NCBI GenBank assembly: GCA_021464245.1
Contig: JADCRB010000075.1
Span: 2,595,706 to 2,659,705 of the forward strand
Reading direction: 5' to 3'
Length of the DNA: 64,000 nt
From: Carallia brachiata
Taxonomy: Eukaryota; Streptophyta; Magnoliopsida; Malpighiales; Rhizophoraceae
Position numbers and translations under genes: made by a program. A model generated the notes under the pieces. It had not been told where the DNA came from. It searched no databases and saw nothing but the letters and a program-made list of their open reading frames with translations. Shown in pieces: positions 26,401-37,774 of this stretch; within the stretch, counting starts at the first letter, position 1; each line of letters opens with the position of its first letter.

Positions 26401-26800
26401 GGCATCATGTCAGTTTATAAAAAATACAATCAGAAGACCGACTTATAACAATCTTTTTTATGAACTTACCACACTTCTTGGTTTTTTTTTTTTTTCTTGA
26501 TAATACCACACTTCTGTTTTGAATGTACCCCACTTCTCCATCAAAAATCCACATTCACCTAATATTTTTCATCTTTAATAGAAACAGCAAGACTACATTA
26601 TTACATTTAAATAATAATGAATAACAATACAATCTTATTTAATCATATATGATAATTTATTTTTTTTTACTAATTTAATTATTTAATAATTTATATTAAT
26701 TTGATGTTATTTTAGAGTTAGAAGTCAAAAAAAAATTTTAGTGGCAATGGCAGAGATGTAATTATGGGTAATCAAAAGGTTAGTTGGCAATAAATAGAGC

Positions 26801-26810
26801 TATAAAAAGG
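26801..26810 (+). promoter_or_regulatory. TATA box of the GRAS gene
   Basis: tataaaaagg is preceded by a second A/T block (taaatagag) and lies about 30 bp upstream of a plausible leader start near 26830-26840. It is the best TATA match before the GRAS transcription unit. The transcription start itself is inferred. Confidence 0.5.
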
Positions 26811-26943
26811 AATGATCCCCGCTGGAAGTAGAACTACGTAGCACTGTAACATAACCAGCCAAAGCTTAGATTTATTCTTGTTTGCAGCTTGGAAGAGAGG
26901 GGAAGATAAAGAAATTATAAAGAGAAAAGAGAAAATCAAGAAG

Positions 26944-27056
26944 GTATGGCTGGCAAATTAATGCCCCATTAATCATTTGATTTTCAAATTGATATGCTTT
27001 GTGCTATTTTATTTACTTGTTTCTAATCTAATGGTACTGTTATTTTTGCATATTAG
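26944..27056 (+). other. Probable intron in the 5' UTR of the GRAS gene
   Basis: A donor (aag|gtatgg) at 26944 and a U-rich stretch ending tattag at 27056 (or ctgcag at 27069) would remove an intron from the leader. GRAS genes of the PAT1 group usually have an intron-free coding region with a leader intron. Transcript data would be needed to choose the acceptor. Confidence 0.5.
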
Positions 27057-27261
27057 ATTGGTTCTGCAGCATATTGGCCTCAACAAGAGCTTATTCGATA
27101 CTTAGAAGGCAGTGATGGGGCCATAGAATTCAAATTAAGCAAGATTTGAGATTCAGAAGAAGTTTAATCTTTAGTTGACGTTTGAGAAATTTCTGCTTTG
27201 GGGATTGCCGCTTAGTATTGTCCTGAAGTTGTGATAAAATCAAAGGACTGGCAATCCCAGA

Positions 27262-28767
27262 ATGCAAGCATCTGAGAATCACTCAATTGCGGATGGATCT
27301 CACAGATTATATTGCCCATTTTCTGCTGAGACTTTTCGACAACTGTTCACGCTGGAATCATCCTCCGGAAACGGTGATTACCCTGTTCAAAACTCTCCAT
27401 CCACGGCTTGTTTCTTACCAAATGAAAGCGGTGTATCAGATTCACATTATTTGGCAGACAATAGCAGTGGTTCACCCACCAGTGAGTTTTACGTTGCACA
27501 GAAGCTAAAAGAACTTGAAACTGCTATGCTGGGTCCCGATATTGATGACCACAACATTGGTGATATCGCGATGCCACCGGAACCAAACCAAATTTCATCT
27601 GAGACAGAGAAGTGGAATTTTTTGTTGGAAATGATATCCGGGAAAGACTTGATACGAGGGCTTTGCTCTTGTGCTGAAGCTATTGACAACACTGATTTGC
27701 TCACCGTGGAATGGTTAATGATAAATTTAGAGCAGATGGTATCAGTATGTGGGGAGCCCTTGGAACGTTTGGGAGCTTACATGCTGGAAGGCCTTGTTGC
27801 AAAGTTGGCATCTTCTGGAAGTATCATCTGCAAAGCTTTGAGATGCAAGGAGCCTGCCAGTCCTGAGCTCCTCTCGTACACGCATTTGTTGTATGAGGTC
27901 TGCCCATACTTCAAGTTCGGTTACATGTCAGCCAATGGAGCAATTGCTGAAGCAATGAAGGATGAAAGTAGAGTCCATATAATTGATTTTCAGATTGCAC
28001 AGGGCACCCAGTGGATCACCTTAATACAGGCTCTAGCCGCTCGCCTTGGAGGACCCCCATGGATTCGAATTACGGCGATTGATGATTCCACATCAGCTGA
28101 TGCCGGGGAAGGATGGCTCGATATGGTGGGGCAGAGGCTATCAAGGCTTGCTGCATCATGTAAGGTACCTTTTGAGTTCTGTGCTGCTGGAACTTCTGCT
28201 TCAGAAATTCAACTTGAAAATATTGAAATTCGACCCGGCGAAGCCATTGCAGTTAATTTTGCATTAATGCTCCATCACATGCCAGATGAAAGTGTGGGCA
28301 CTCAGAACCAACGAGACAGGCTGTTGAGGTTGGTTAAGGGCTTATCTCCCAAGGTGGTAACCCTTGTTGAGCAAGAGTTCAATACTAATACTGCCCCATT
28401 CGTTCCCCGCTTTATCGAGACCCTGAACTACTATCTGGCCATCTTTGAATCAATTGATGTTACTCTACCAAGGGACAACAAGGAACGTATCAATGTTGAG
28501 CAGTACTGCCTGGCTCGAGAAGTTGTCAACATCATAGCATGCGAGGGTGCTGAGAGAGTGGAACGCCACGAACCCCTTAGTAAGTGGAAATCGCGGTTCA
28601 CCATGGCCGGATTTAAACCCTATCCGCTGAGCACTTACGTGAATGCTACTATCAAGACCCTGCTGGAGAATTACTCTGAGAAATTCACTCTAGAAGAGAG
28701 AGATGGAGTCTTGTATCTCGGATGGATGAACCGACCTTTGGTTACTTCTTGTGCATGGAGGTCATGA
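27262..28767 (+). CDS. PAT1-clade GRAS transcription regulator (SCL21/SCL5-like)
   Basis: This 501-aa intronless coding region belongs to a nuclear GRAS protein. The PAT1 clade includes regulators of phytochrome signalling and stress responses. The N-terminus (MQASENHSIADGSHRLY, LESSSGN) and the conserved ELETAMLGPD motif near residue 85 place it in this clade. Domain order is leucine heptad I from about residue 131, VHIID at 238-242 (RVHIIDFQIAQG), second leucine heptad, PFYRE-like PRFIETLNYY (382-391), RVER (432-435), and SAW with WKSRFTMAGF (442-451) and LYLGWMN ... TSCAW near the C-terminus. Residues 267-288 are odd: W267, A272 and the segment ADAGEGWLDM depart from the family pattern, while the dead copy at 43931-45010 keeps AYARGGGL. 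The ATG is preceded by a leader with a likely intron. The family call is firm; the exact orthologue is less certain. Confidence 0.93.
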   Translation: MQASENHSIADGSHRLYCPFSAETFRQLFTLESSSGNGDYPVQNSPSTACFLPNESGVSDSHYLADNSSGSPTSEFYVAQKLKELETAMLGPDIDDHNIGDIAMPPEPNQISSETEKWNFLLEMISGKDLIRGLCSCAEAIDNTDLLTVEWLMINLEQMVSVCGEPLERLGAYMLEGLVAKLASSGSIICKALRCKEPASPELLSYTHLLYEVCPYFKFGYMSANGAIAEAMKDESRVHIIDFQIAQGTQWITLIQALAARLGGPPWIRITAIDDSTSADAGEGWLDMVGQRLSRLAASCKVPFEFCAAGTSASEIQLENIEIRPGEAIAVNFALMLHHMPDESVGTQNQRDRLLRLVKGLSPKVVTLVEQEFNTNTAPFVPRFIETLNYYLAIFESIDVTLPRDNKERINVEQYCLAREVVNIIACEGAERVERHEPLSKWKSRFTMAGFKPYPLSTYVNATIKTLLENYSEKFTLEERDGVLYLGWMNRPLVTSCAWRS

Positions 28768-29317
28768 TTTTAACATTTGGAGGGATATCTTGTCTTTTGA
28801 ACGGCTATTTGATACATGGCTCTTGCATTGTTGCTTGTAGTTTTCGCAGCAGAAAAATGTCTTAATGTCATAGGAATAATTACTGCTGTACTAAATCATT
28901 CACTTCTTTTTCAAGTTTCTTGACCCATTTACCTGGCTTCTGAGTCAGTGAAAACTACACTATTGGTGGCAATTTATATTTATGATAATCGCCGGCGGAC
29001 GTCCTACTTATCCTTTAACAGCCAAAGAAAGAACATCTACAAGTTATTCTTAGCATAATCTCAGTTAAAAACTACTACGAAGCGGCCAAGTACAGCACAG
29101 GGATCTCTAATAATCGTATGTTGTAAGTTATAATGTTCACTTCCAATGGAACCACACTCTTCATTTTCCCCCATCAACCTTATTTTCAACTGTCCCAGCA
29201 ATTGTCCTGAACCGTATAACAGCCTTATTTTCATTTTCTTCACCTTACTGCCAAAGGCAGTCATATTGTCACTTCAATCGCATTCCGTTCTTCTTGATGT
29301 CGGTATTCTTCTCGATG
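28768..29317. other. 3' flank of GRAS gene and end of unit A
   Basis: It matches 45011-45600 downstream of the GRAS pseudogene. It includes the probable 3' UTR and then a block (29060-29317) related to the minus-strand gene remnant at 45549-46064. The sequence breaks off at the unit A/unit B junction near 29317. Confidence 0.6.
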
Positions 29318-29398
29318 TAGCAAATGTCAAGCGTTAGTCATATCCTTGACTTTTGCTTTTCACGGGAGTTGTAGCATGTGCCATTTTCCAAAAATGTC

Positions 29399-29403
29399 CC
29401 TAG
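29399..29403. other. Empty target site of the Ty3 element
   Basis: A single cctag lies here in the context gtcccctag-type, ending tttcaatcaattc. Unit A has the same sequence split by the retrotransposon at 12397-18617. This shows the element inserted into unit A after the two units separated. Confidence 0.85.
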
Positions 29404-29689
29404 TTTCAATCAATTCTCCCTTTTTTTTTCCTCTCCTTCCCGGGGGTCAAGTATTTCTATTTCAACACCACCTGTGGAAAAAATATTGTACTTTTGCTTT
29501 TTTGTTTCCGAAAACTTCGTGTCATAAGGAAATTTGTCAATTATGATTTCACATTCTGTTCTGCCTCGACATATTGCGCGGAGGTTTGATTGAGAAGAAA
29601 AACTATGTCGTGCTTTAATAAGCATATATTTGCCTTTCACCTGTACGACGAATTCTAAAAATAATTGATCACCTAAAGTAGTAGATTAA

Positions 29690-29975
29690 TGATAAATTAG
29701 TGTATCTCTACATTAAATACTTGGGTTCTAGTCTATGTATTTCCTCGTGGCAATGCTAGGTGCCCTTAGTTGGTAAAGTTTGTAGCTGGCATATGAGTTT
29801 TAGACTCACCTTTCAGGTATTAAGTGACGGAGCTTCGTTGGCCTTATTGATATTCAGGTGATTGACTTGCCCTTATTAGAGTGATTGAACGAGACATAAA
29901 AAAGAGAATATAACAACTCTGTCTTGGCTCATTAATCCGATGAGCGATACAATTTTTTTCATCTAAAAAATAATA
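29690..29975. mobile_element. Unit B-specific insert, SINE-like
   Basis: This segment has no counterpart at the matching point of unit A (near 18870). It contains ttagttggtaaagtttg and, about 25 bases on, gagttttagactcacc, which loosely resemble Pol III A and B boxes. Exact ends and target duplications were not identified. Confidence 0.35.
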
Positions 29976-30628
29976 AATATAATTAGTTAAAAAAATACTC
30001 AAAATCTATTTAAAATAATATAATATGACATCATTTTTAGTTTTATAAAAATTAAAATAATATATAAAATAGATGACGATATCAATTGAACTTTAACTAA
30101 ATTTTCCGAGCATGTAACTTCTCCATCTTTCTTTGTTCCGTTCTACACAGTAATCCTCATGGTACTGATTAAATACAAATAGAAAGGTTCACAAAGGTCC
30201 AATTAATAATTATAAAGAGGTCAAAAAAATTAATAATTATAATGTTTATACTTGGGACATTGTAACGTGAATCTCATTTTTCGTGTTAAATTAGACAAGC
30301 ACATGCTATATGAAACTCTTGCAAAGTAAAGCCAATAGGGTTTGCCAACTCAGCAAAGGAACTTTTGATTTTTTTGGAGGTGATCTCTCAGTCTCTATAA
30401 TATGGAAGGTCCTCATTATTCATAAATGTGGATTGAAGTGCTTATATTTCGTATAGTGTCTTTTGATCTATTCTTTCATTGTTTTTAACAATTAATTAAT
30501 TAATTATTAATTATATTTTATAATAAAAAACAAAAACAGCTTGAGAGTTTCATGCAATAAGTTTAACGACCTAAGTGGCCAATAGGGTTTCAAAATAATT
30601 GTGGACTCAAAGAAATTGAGTCTTTCAT

Positions 30629-31469
30629 TTTTTTTTTTTTTTCACAGAAGAAAATATTTCATTAAAAGAGCCTAAAGGCCATTACATAGAGGACCCAAAA
30701 TAGAGGAAGTCTACACCACATTACAAAAGGAGACAAACCAACCCCCTGAGCTAAACAACTGCAGCCCAACTCACATACCAGCAAGCCCAAACCTAACAGC
30801 GCGAAAGCGACTCAATACAAGCACGAACTCGAGCCGAAAGCCCAGGTCAAAAGAAAACCCGCTTAGAACAAACCCTAGAACCGGGAGTCGCCAGCTCCCA
30901 AAATCCACCACCACCACACAGTAGCAAGACCCCATACCAGGGATAGTGGCTAGCCTCATGGGGCCATCAGTAGTAAAGCCTCGGCAACCAGTCGGGTGTA
31001 GGCCGAACACGCCAACGCGCACACAGATCGCGTGGGAACAGGAAGGAAGCTGTTGAGCTAGGAGACACCAAGCGAAGGAAGGCTGACCAAAAGCGGAGAC
31101 CGACACCTAAGAAAAATGTGAGATGGTGCAAGCTACTGTACAGAGGAACCCTCAGCCCAAAAAAAACCCTCCTTCACTCGCTCACGAGGGCGGGAGAGAC
31201 CACCGGATCTACCAAGAAGCCACCCTGATTCCCACAATTGGCAACTAGAAAACAACCAAAAAAGGTAAGGACCACCACCAACCCCGAACCACCACCAGAG
31301 GATAAAGCCCCACAAAACCCACAAAGGGTGCAAGCTCACTCCATAGCACGCACCCTCAGGCCGAGCAATACTGACCAAGGGATAGAACAGACGAGAAAAG
31401 AGAAAATGCTTTCAGCGCACGTTAGCAAGAACATGTGCACGATAGTTTTGTTTAACCACATTCTTCTGG
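30629..31469 (-). mobile_element. LINE-like retroposon fragment, minus strand
   Basis: This 841-bp insert is absent from unit A. It is flanked by a 15-bp duplication AATTGAGTCTTTCAT (30614-30628 and 31470-31484). Poly(T) at its left edge is the poly(A) tail of a minus-strand insertion. It is markedly richer in G+C than its surroundings. On the minus strand it ends with an AATGAAAT-type polyadenylation region. The frames it holds (30771-31106 and 31133-31378) encode no domain I recognise, so it is probably a 5'-truncated LINE or a non-autonomous relative. Confidence 0.75.
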
Positions 31470-31698
31470 AATTGAGTCTTTCATCTAATAATAGAAAGAG
31501 AGAAATTGAATATTTGTTCTAGGGTCATGCTTCTACCATATATCTTAAATTTTTAGTTAACTTTGTTTTGGCTGACATACATGCTCCCCTATAATCTTTC
31601 ATGAATCATGCATGCAGAAGATGATAAAAAGAATATTGCAACGATTGATGAGACATTATGTTGGTTAGTTGACTTATATATTAAACACTCAATGCATT

Positions 31699-31832
31699 AA
31701 CTAGTAGGTGTAGCCTAACTAATTACAGAGTATTGCGCTCAAATAAGAGGTTGGAGGTTCAAACCCCATTTCCTCCCAAATCCTCCTCTCCCTACTTATA
31801 TCTATGGGTTATGACCCTCCTCAATGACCAAA
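31699..31832 (+). mobile_element. tRNA-derived SINE insertion
   Basis: This 134-bp insert is absent from unit A. It is flanked by near-identical duplications AACACTCAATGCATT (31684-31698) and AACACTCATGCATT (31833-31846). Inside, tagcctaactaattacag resembles an A box and GGAGGTTCAAACCCC a B box, with a C/T-rich 3' part. This is the organisation of a plant tRNA-derived SINE. Confidence 0.8.
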
Positions 31833-32289
31833 AACACTCATGCATTTGTATAACAAAATTCTCGTGTCAAAAAAATCTCTATTTAGAATTTAGTGTTCCC
31901 TTCCATTTTTTTGGGTGTAATAAGAATAGGAGAAATTGATTTTTAAAATTTTTCAAAGTTTTCCTTAGATCTAGTGGTTAATATGGACTAAAAGAACAAA
32001 AACAAAATAAGAAAAAGAATTATGTGGATTATACAAAATGTGGCCCCACCTTTCCATCATGAAGCTTGAGTTAGTTTTCAAACCACCATAACTTAGAACT
32101 CCAAGGTCATTTTTTTCCCCTCATCAGGTGATTTTTTGAGATCTATTAACATGAAATCGTGGGCTTCATCATATGCATGTGGGTTGTCTTGGTGTAAACC
32201 AGACGCTCGTAAGATAAATACTATTGTTTTTTTATTTATTAGGAAGTTAATTGAATCATGAGTTACATAATTAGAGGAGTTTTAATCTT

Positions 32290-33230
32290 TCTAGAATTAG
32301 CTTTTAAGACATCTATTATCGTGCGCCAGTGACGCTATCGTGTGCTGAGCAGATTTTCTGGGTTTGTGGGTCCTTAGTGGCTCTCTGTCGGTCTTTGTGG
32401 TCATTTTGTGTATCCTCGGTGACGCTCTGTCGGTCCTTAGTGGCCGTTTGTCTTCCTCTTGGTGATTAAGTGTTGGTTGGTTGTTGGCTTTTGTCGGGAT
32501 TCTCTCGGTAGGGTGCTTTGGTACGCCTCTAATTTTGCTGGTTGCAGCTATATAACTTTGGTCAGGGTTCTGTCAGTGGGTGCCTTTGGTTAGCCTCTAA
32601 TCTTCTTTAGTTGCAGTTTCGTTTAACAGTCTCTGCTCCTCTGCCTTCCCGATCGTGTCTGCAGTCGACAAAGAGGTAGGGGAGGTTTCTTACTTTTGCC
32701 TACTAATCGAGCTGTGTATAGTCGGGATTGGTGGGTTCACCTTGGTGACTCGGCTTCTTTGGCAATCTAATGGCTTTTGAGGAAGGGCTTCCGACGATGG
32801 TTGCATCCTTAGCTTGGGATTTTTATTCGTCTTCTTAGTGACTCTGGCATGCTCAGCGATGTTGTTGGGTGATGTGTGTTGGCTTAGTGTAGCCTTTCCA
32901 GCATTTGGCCGCTTTTGGTCGTGGGAGCCCAAACCGGTGGTGTTCGGTGTCGGTTCCTCTTTACTTCAAAGGGGAGCTGTGGAGCGTTTAGGGGTGGGTT
33001 GGTCGCTGACTTGCGGGTCGGGTCTGTTCCTACCTTGGGCCTCCCCTGCCTTCTGCTAGTTGCATCTTTCGCTTGGGCCTTCTTTCTTGGGCTGTTGGAT
33101 TTGATTTAGTTGTTTGGGCTTCTCGATGTAATGGTGACTTGCTTAGACCGCGTTTTTTTTTTGGACCTTGACTGTACTAGTATTTTACTATTTCAATGAA
33201 TGTATCTATTTGCTTTTGTTCAAAAAAAAA
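32290..33230 (+). mobile_element. LINE-like retroposon fragment, plus strand
   Basis: This G/T-rich segment is foreign to the AT-rich context and replaces about 170 bp present in unit A (near 20620-20770). It ends with an LINE-like 3' end (tactatttcaatgaatgt) and poly(A) at about 33221-33230. It resembles the fragment at 30629-31469 in base bias and tail. No reverse transcriptase domain is seen. The left border is approximate. Confidence 0.6.
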
Positions 33231-33549
33231 AATAATTGATGTTGGTCTTTGTTCTAAAAAAGTAATTGATGTTCGTGTCATCAAAATATCTGTATCCATT
33301 TAAAATATTTGAGAGTAATAAACCAAAAAATGGTAAGAAGGGTTCCACACCTTTGTCAGGATTATATGAACATGACATTTTTTGAGATATTATGGAAACA
33401 TGTCATTAACATTGCACAAACGTTTATGATCATATCAACAAACAGAAACTATATAAAGCCACACATTATTAATGTCAAATAATGATTATGAGTCTCAAAA
33501 TTTATTAAAAGTTTAAATTGGAGGTAAGAGAAGTTCAAAATTATTATAA

Positions 33550-34241
33550 GGGCTTATTTGGTTTACATGTACAATATTCCTGTTACTGATTGCTGACTGT
33601 TGTTTCTTGTTGTTGACTGCTGAAAATACTAATGAAGTGTTTGATTAATTTTGTAATTGCTGTTACTGTTGAATGATTAAATGATTGATTTAGATACTTA
33701 ATTTATATTAATATTTCATATTAACAATATTTTTATATTTTATAATTTTTATTTTTATAATAAATATTTTATAAATAATATTAAGAATTTTCTCACTTAA
33801 TTTTTAATTTTTTCGAAAAAATTATTAATGTTTACTAGATAGTGAAAAAATATAATATTTAGAATATTTTTTTAAGTGTCAATATTAATGAAAATTTGAA
33901 ATGAAAAATATTATTTAAAAATTTTTAAAAAATAAAAATGTTTTGTTTATATAAATTAATGAAATAAATTAATAACTAACAAATCTAATTTTTGTGGCAA
34001 GTAGAAAAGATAATATAATTGCATAAATATTTTTTGAAGGTAATTTAATATTAACATTAAAAAATAAAAAGCAACAAAAAATAGTTTTGAACTACTTTTC
34101 AATTAGTTGCTTTTAGTAGATCATATAAGGTAATAAGCAGAATTCAGCAACAATACAAAAAAATTAACCACACACTTCTCTCTCTACTTTTTAAAAATGA
34201 AATACAAATGCACCCCTTTAAAAGTTAAACTAAATGGGTCC
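33550..34241. mobile_element. Non-autonomous DNA transposon (PIF/Harbinger-type MITE)
   Basis: This 692-bp AT-rich element has imperfect terminal inverted repeats: GGGCTTATTTGGTTTA on the left and the reverse complement GGACCCATTTAGTTTA on the right. It is flanked by taa duplications (33547-33549 and 34242-34244). A neighbouring duplicate of its target (34420-34555) lacks the insert. It has no coding capacity. The TAA target fits PIF/Harbinger, although the TIR motif alone would also suit hAT-like MITEs. Confidence 0.75.
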
Positions 34242-34419
34242 TAAGTCATGTCATAGACTTATTTATTATCAAAATGAGACATTTTATACTTTAACATGCT
34301 TTCTTAATACGTGCTAGGTCCAATTGGCACGTGACAAAAAAAATTGAAATGAAATAGACCAAACACATGGAAATGGGCCAATTGAATGGGTGTAGACAAA
34401 ATGGATAAATGAAGTTTTG

Positions 34420-34555
34420 ATGCTATATCAAATAATGATTATGAGTTTCAAAACCTACCAAAAGTTTAAATTAAAAATAAAGAAAGTTGAAAATCATTAT
34501 AAGTTATATTATAGACTTATTTATCATCAATACGAAACATTTTATACTCTAACAA
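34420..34555. repeat. Local duplicate of the MITE target region
   Basis: The sequence from tcaaataatgattatgag to attttatactctaac repeats 33473-33549 joined to 34242-34305, but without the MITE. It is therefore a natural empty site within unit B. It shows a small local duplication, followed by MITE insertion into one copy. Confidence 0.75.
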
Positions 34556-35479
34556 CTAAAATGGAGCAAAAAAAAAACGCAAACAAAATAGAAATGTTAT
34601 TAAATAAATCGATCACTACCAAGATGGTCGACACAAACGATGAGAGGCCATGAAAGTCAAGAATCGTCATAAATTTATGAAGGCAAATCAACTTTTTCAG
34701 TAATAAATTGATTAACACATTTATACTTTGTTCTTTACCAAAACCTAGCTAGCTAGAAGAAATAAAACATACTGAAACCCTAAAACAAACAAATGGTCTT
34801 AAGTGACTATATCTATAATACTGTCAGATTGTCTAACACACTTTGTTTTAATTTTTATGCTTAATTTAGCAAAACTTTCGCAATTACAAGTTCATATTAT
34901 ATGGAATATAGACAAATTCTTGGTTTCATCTCCAGAGTACAAATTCAGCTATATTATTTTCTAAATTCTGCAAACTTCAAAATAAAACTTTTGCTTGGTC
35001 CCATTGAATTAGAGAAAAGAGAGCTAATTATGAATCAAATACACATATCAAACAAGCAACCTAGGTAATTATAAGATGTTAGATTGACAAAAATGAAAAT
35101 ATTCTCGCCTTTTTATTTAATATTTAGTTTAGTTAGACTCCTGTTGTAGCTTTTAGTTTCATATAATCGATAATCAGTTTTTGACTATACAAAAAATTAG
35201 GTAGATCAAGTATGGATAGTGAAGATTAGCTGCAACACAAAAAAAAAAAAAAAACAAGTTAGATCCATATAGACAAGATGTTTACGTGTAACAAAATGAG
35301 TGACTTCAAACTACAACGAAGTAATTTTTCTATTACATTAAAGTTTACCTTAAATTAATTAGATAAATGACAAGAAATATTTCATAGGTGTTAATCATAT
35401 ATTTTTTTAATCAAGAGGGCACAATGAATGAGGTTAAGAACATTTTGGACAAATGATCAAAGACAATGCCAAGGTATAT

Positions 35480-36205
35480 CTTGTCAAAAATAATGGAGTG
35501 AAATAACAACAAATGAATACAAATAAAAATAATTAAAGGACATGATATGTATGAGGTATGTAGGGTACTGTCCCTAAAGGTATTTATTGCCTCCGTTATC
35601 AAATCAATCTAGTACAGTAAGTCACAACAGTTATCCTCCAAGGATATAACAAAACAGTTATAATCTAACTAACCCAACAACTTTTAGCAGAAAAACAAAA
35701 GAAAAGAAGAGGAAAATGATAATCTACATACTTGGGAGAAGAATGAGTCATTATATACTACTCTAGGTTTTATGCCTTATAAAAAAGAACTATGTTTATA
35801 AAGAGCAAAAAATAGGTATAACGATAGAGGTTGAATGTTGTAGTGGCTAGTTCTCTAATAACCAAAAAAGGGCACAACAGCCAAAAAATTACTAGTCAAT
35901 ACTCTATTGTTTGACCAAAAAAATTGAATGGACTCAAAAGATTGGTTTCTGAAGTTGACTAGTTAAAGCTTGTCCATCGCGTAGGGTTAAATAGGTCCAC
36001 TCATACCAGACTTAGATCTGGGTTGCGTAAGACCTCTTACAGATCTTTTATTTTATGAAGTATAAAAAACATATTGGTTTCTTTTTCCCATGTGAAATTC
36101 TAGCATTATAAATATACTTTTATTGAGTTGAACTTAACTTTTTTTTTTTTATGTGAGATTCTAACCTTTTAAAATGTACTCTTATTTTCTAACATAGCTC
36201 TTGAT
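35480..36205. mobile_element. Unclassified insert in unit B
   Basis: About 720 bp lie between two points that adjoin in unit A (near 22175). No coding sequence, terminal repeat or poly(A) tail could be defined, so only its presence relative to unit A is supported. Secondary rearrangement is possible. Confidence 0.4.
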
Positions 36206-37774
36206 TAGAGAAAATTCAAGTTTGCGGCAACAACAGCTGCAGGCCAATTTAACGTGTGTATTGTTGAAAATTGAAACCATAGCGATATTTGAAGACCATG
36301 CATTCATATTTCTTTGCTTAATTTCTTATTTTTCAACATTACAACAATCTTTTTTTGGGAGGGGGGGATGTTGTTGTCACATTATGTCATAGATGGATCA
36401 ATATTTCACATGTTGTATTATTTACAGAGTCTCATATGTCCGATTAGAGATAAATTTATCAGTAATCTTATATAAATACATATAAGGAAATGCAAGAAAA
36501 ACATTGACCTATTAAAAATGTCGAATGATATATATAATCAAATAACAATAATATAACTGTATAACTGAGAGAAACTCTCTCCTTATTTCACTCCTCAAAG
36601 AACAAGAGAGAGAAACCCTCTTTTTTTTCACTCTTCAAGTTTAATGCACATACAATTTTTCTTAGATTAATATTTGATGTGAAAAAAATTAATCCAAAAA
36701 AAAATTCATGTTTAAAAGCCTCTCTCCAAAATTAATTCCAAAAAAAAATTATAATTGTAAAAAAAATTCCTAATTACGTGCTCCTCATTTTTCCTAGCCA
36801 AAAGTTAATACTTCTATTCTGTTGGATATTTTTTGTCATCAGAGTGATTGTTCCTCTGACCCTATTGCTGGCAACAACCAAAAAATCAAGAGTGCCATCA
36901 CGACAACCACTGCCACATTTCTTCTTTGTCTAGGTCGATCAACAAATAATAAGTCAACAGTAGATGTGGTCACCACAGATCGGAGGCGTTTAACGAAAGA
37001 CTCTTTTGCTTCACAAGATGTTCTTAAATTTACATGCATCCATCACCATCATAATCAGACTATTGTCAAAGCAGTAAAAAGAAAATCTTTACTTTAATTT
37101 TGTGCATGATTAAACAAAACCAAAAATTTATAGACAGAAACCTCCATTGAAATTTCCCTAAATATACTCGTTGTTAAAAATCTCAGTTAAATAATCGATT
37201 ACAAAATCATGAAACTTAAAAGCCTTTATATCTAACAATCAGATAGGCAGCAAAAAAGAAAAGAAAAGCCCGAAGAATAGTCAAGAGAGGTGGTAGAAAA
37301 GATTCTATATGAGTTGCCAATAAGAAAGGCTTAAAGTACACAGCCAGCGGAAGTGGCAGACGAAGACAGACAAAGAAATGGGTGTGAGCTAAGAAAATGA
37401 AGATGACATTTTCCAATCCAATGGAAAAACAACCTCCTTATAACCTTCTTTGCATGATAAGTTACAAAACCATCAGTCAAGGCAGCAAGCTGCAATGCTT
37501 CGACGTTCACTGTTTTGTACTGATTAATAGGACATACCAATTGTATCTTAAGATTCCTATAATCTTTCCTCTTGACAGGAAATTGAGAGAAAATATGGCA
37601 AAACCATATATACAATTTTGGAAAATATTGATTTTTAACGTAGAAATTAGAAAAATAGATCCCTAGAATTACTCTAGGAAACATGTTAGGAAAAAGATAT
37701 CTAAAAGTGCTAGGAAGGCCACCCGATCAATTTTGCCTACTTCTATATCGAGCAAATTGGTAAATTTTCATAGC

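Larger units (their letters stand above)
18618..26790. other. Non-coding body of unit A
   Basis: This long AT-rich stretch has no supportable gene; the short open frames do not resemble proteins and are not kept open in unit B. It aligns with unit B from 29404 to about 43920. Inserts specific to unit A (LINE tail at 21789-22087, MITE at 24614-24948) and a local repeat (25616-26400) are listed separately. The part near 26400-26790 should contain the GRAS promoter. Confidence 0.6.
12317..29317. repeat. Unit A of a large tandem duplication
   Basis: Unit A and unit B (about 29318-45600) are colinear direct copies. Both begin with a sequence like caaatgtcN-cgtta followed by ccttNacttttgcttttcac (12316 and 29323), continue through the same AT-rich non-coding sequence, and end with a GRAS gene plus a downstream block ending near the shared stretch tgttcttcttga (29284 and 45603). 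Without its Ty3 insertion, unit A is about 10.8 kb. The non-coding parts look about 85-90% alike by eye. Later insertions differ between units and are listed separately. Confidence 0.85.

Noticed and set aside
30771..31378. Minus-strand frames of 111 and 81 codons that look like secreted or membrane proteins
   Set aside because: They lie within an insertion that has a poly(A) tail and a 15-bp target duplication and is absent from unit A. The hydrophobic look comes from G/T-rich repeat sequence.
36822..37097. 91-codon frame within the Helitron-like insert
   Set aside because: No family similarity, and an equally long antisense frame exists. It is treated as chance.
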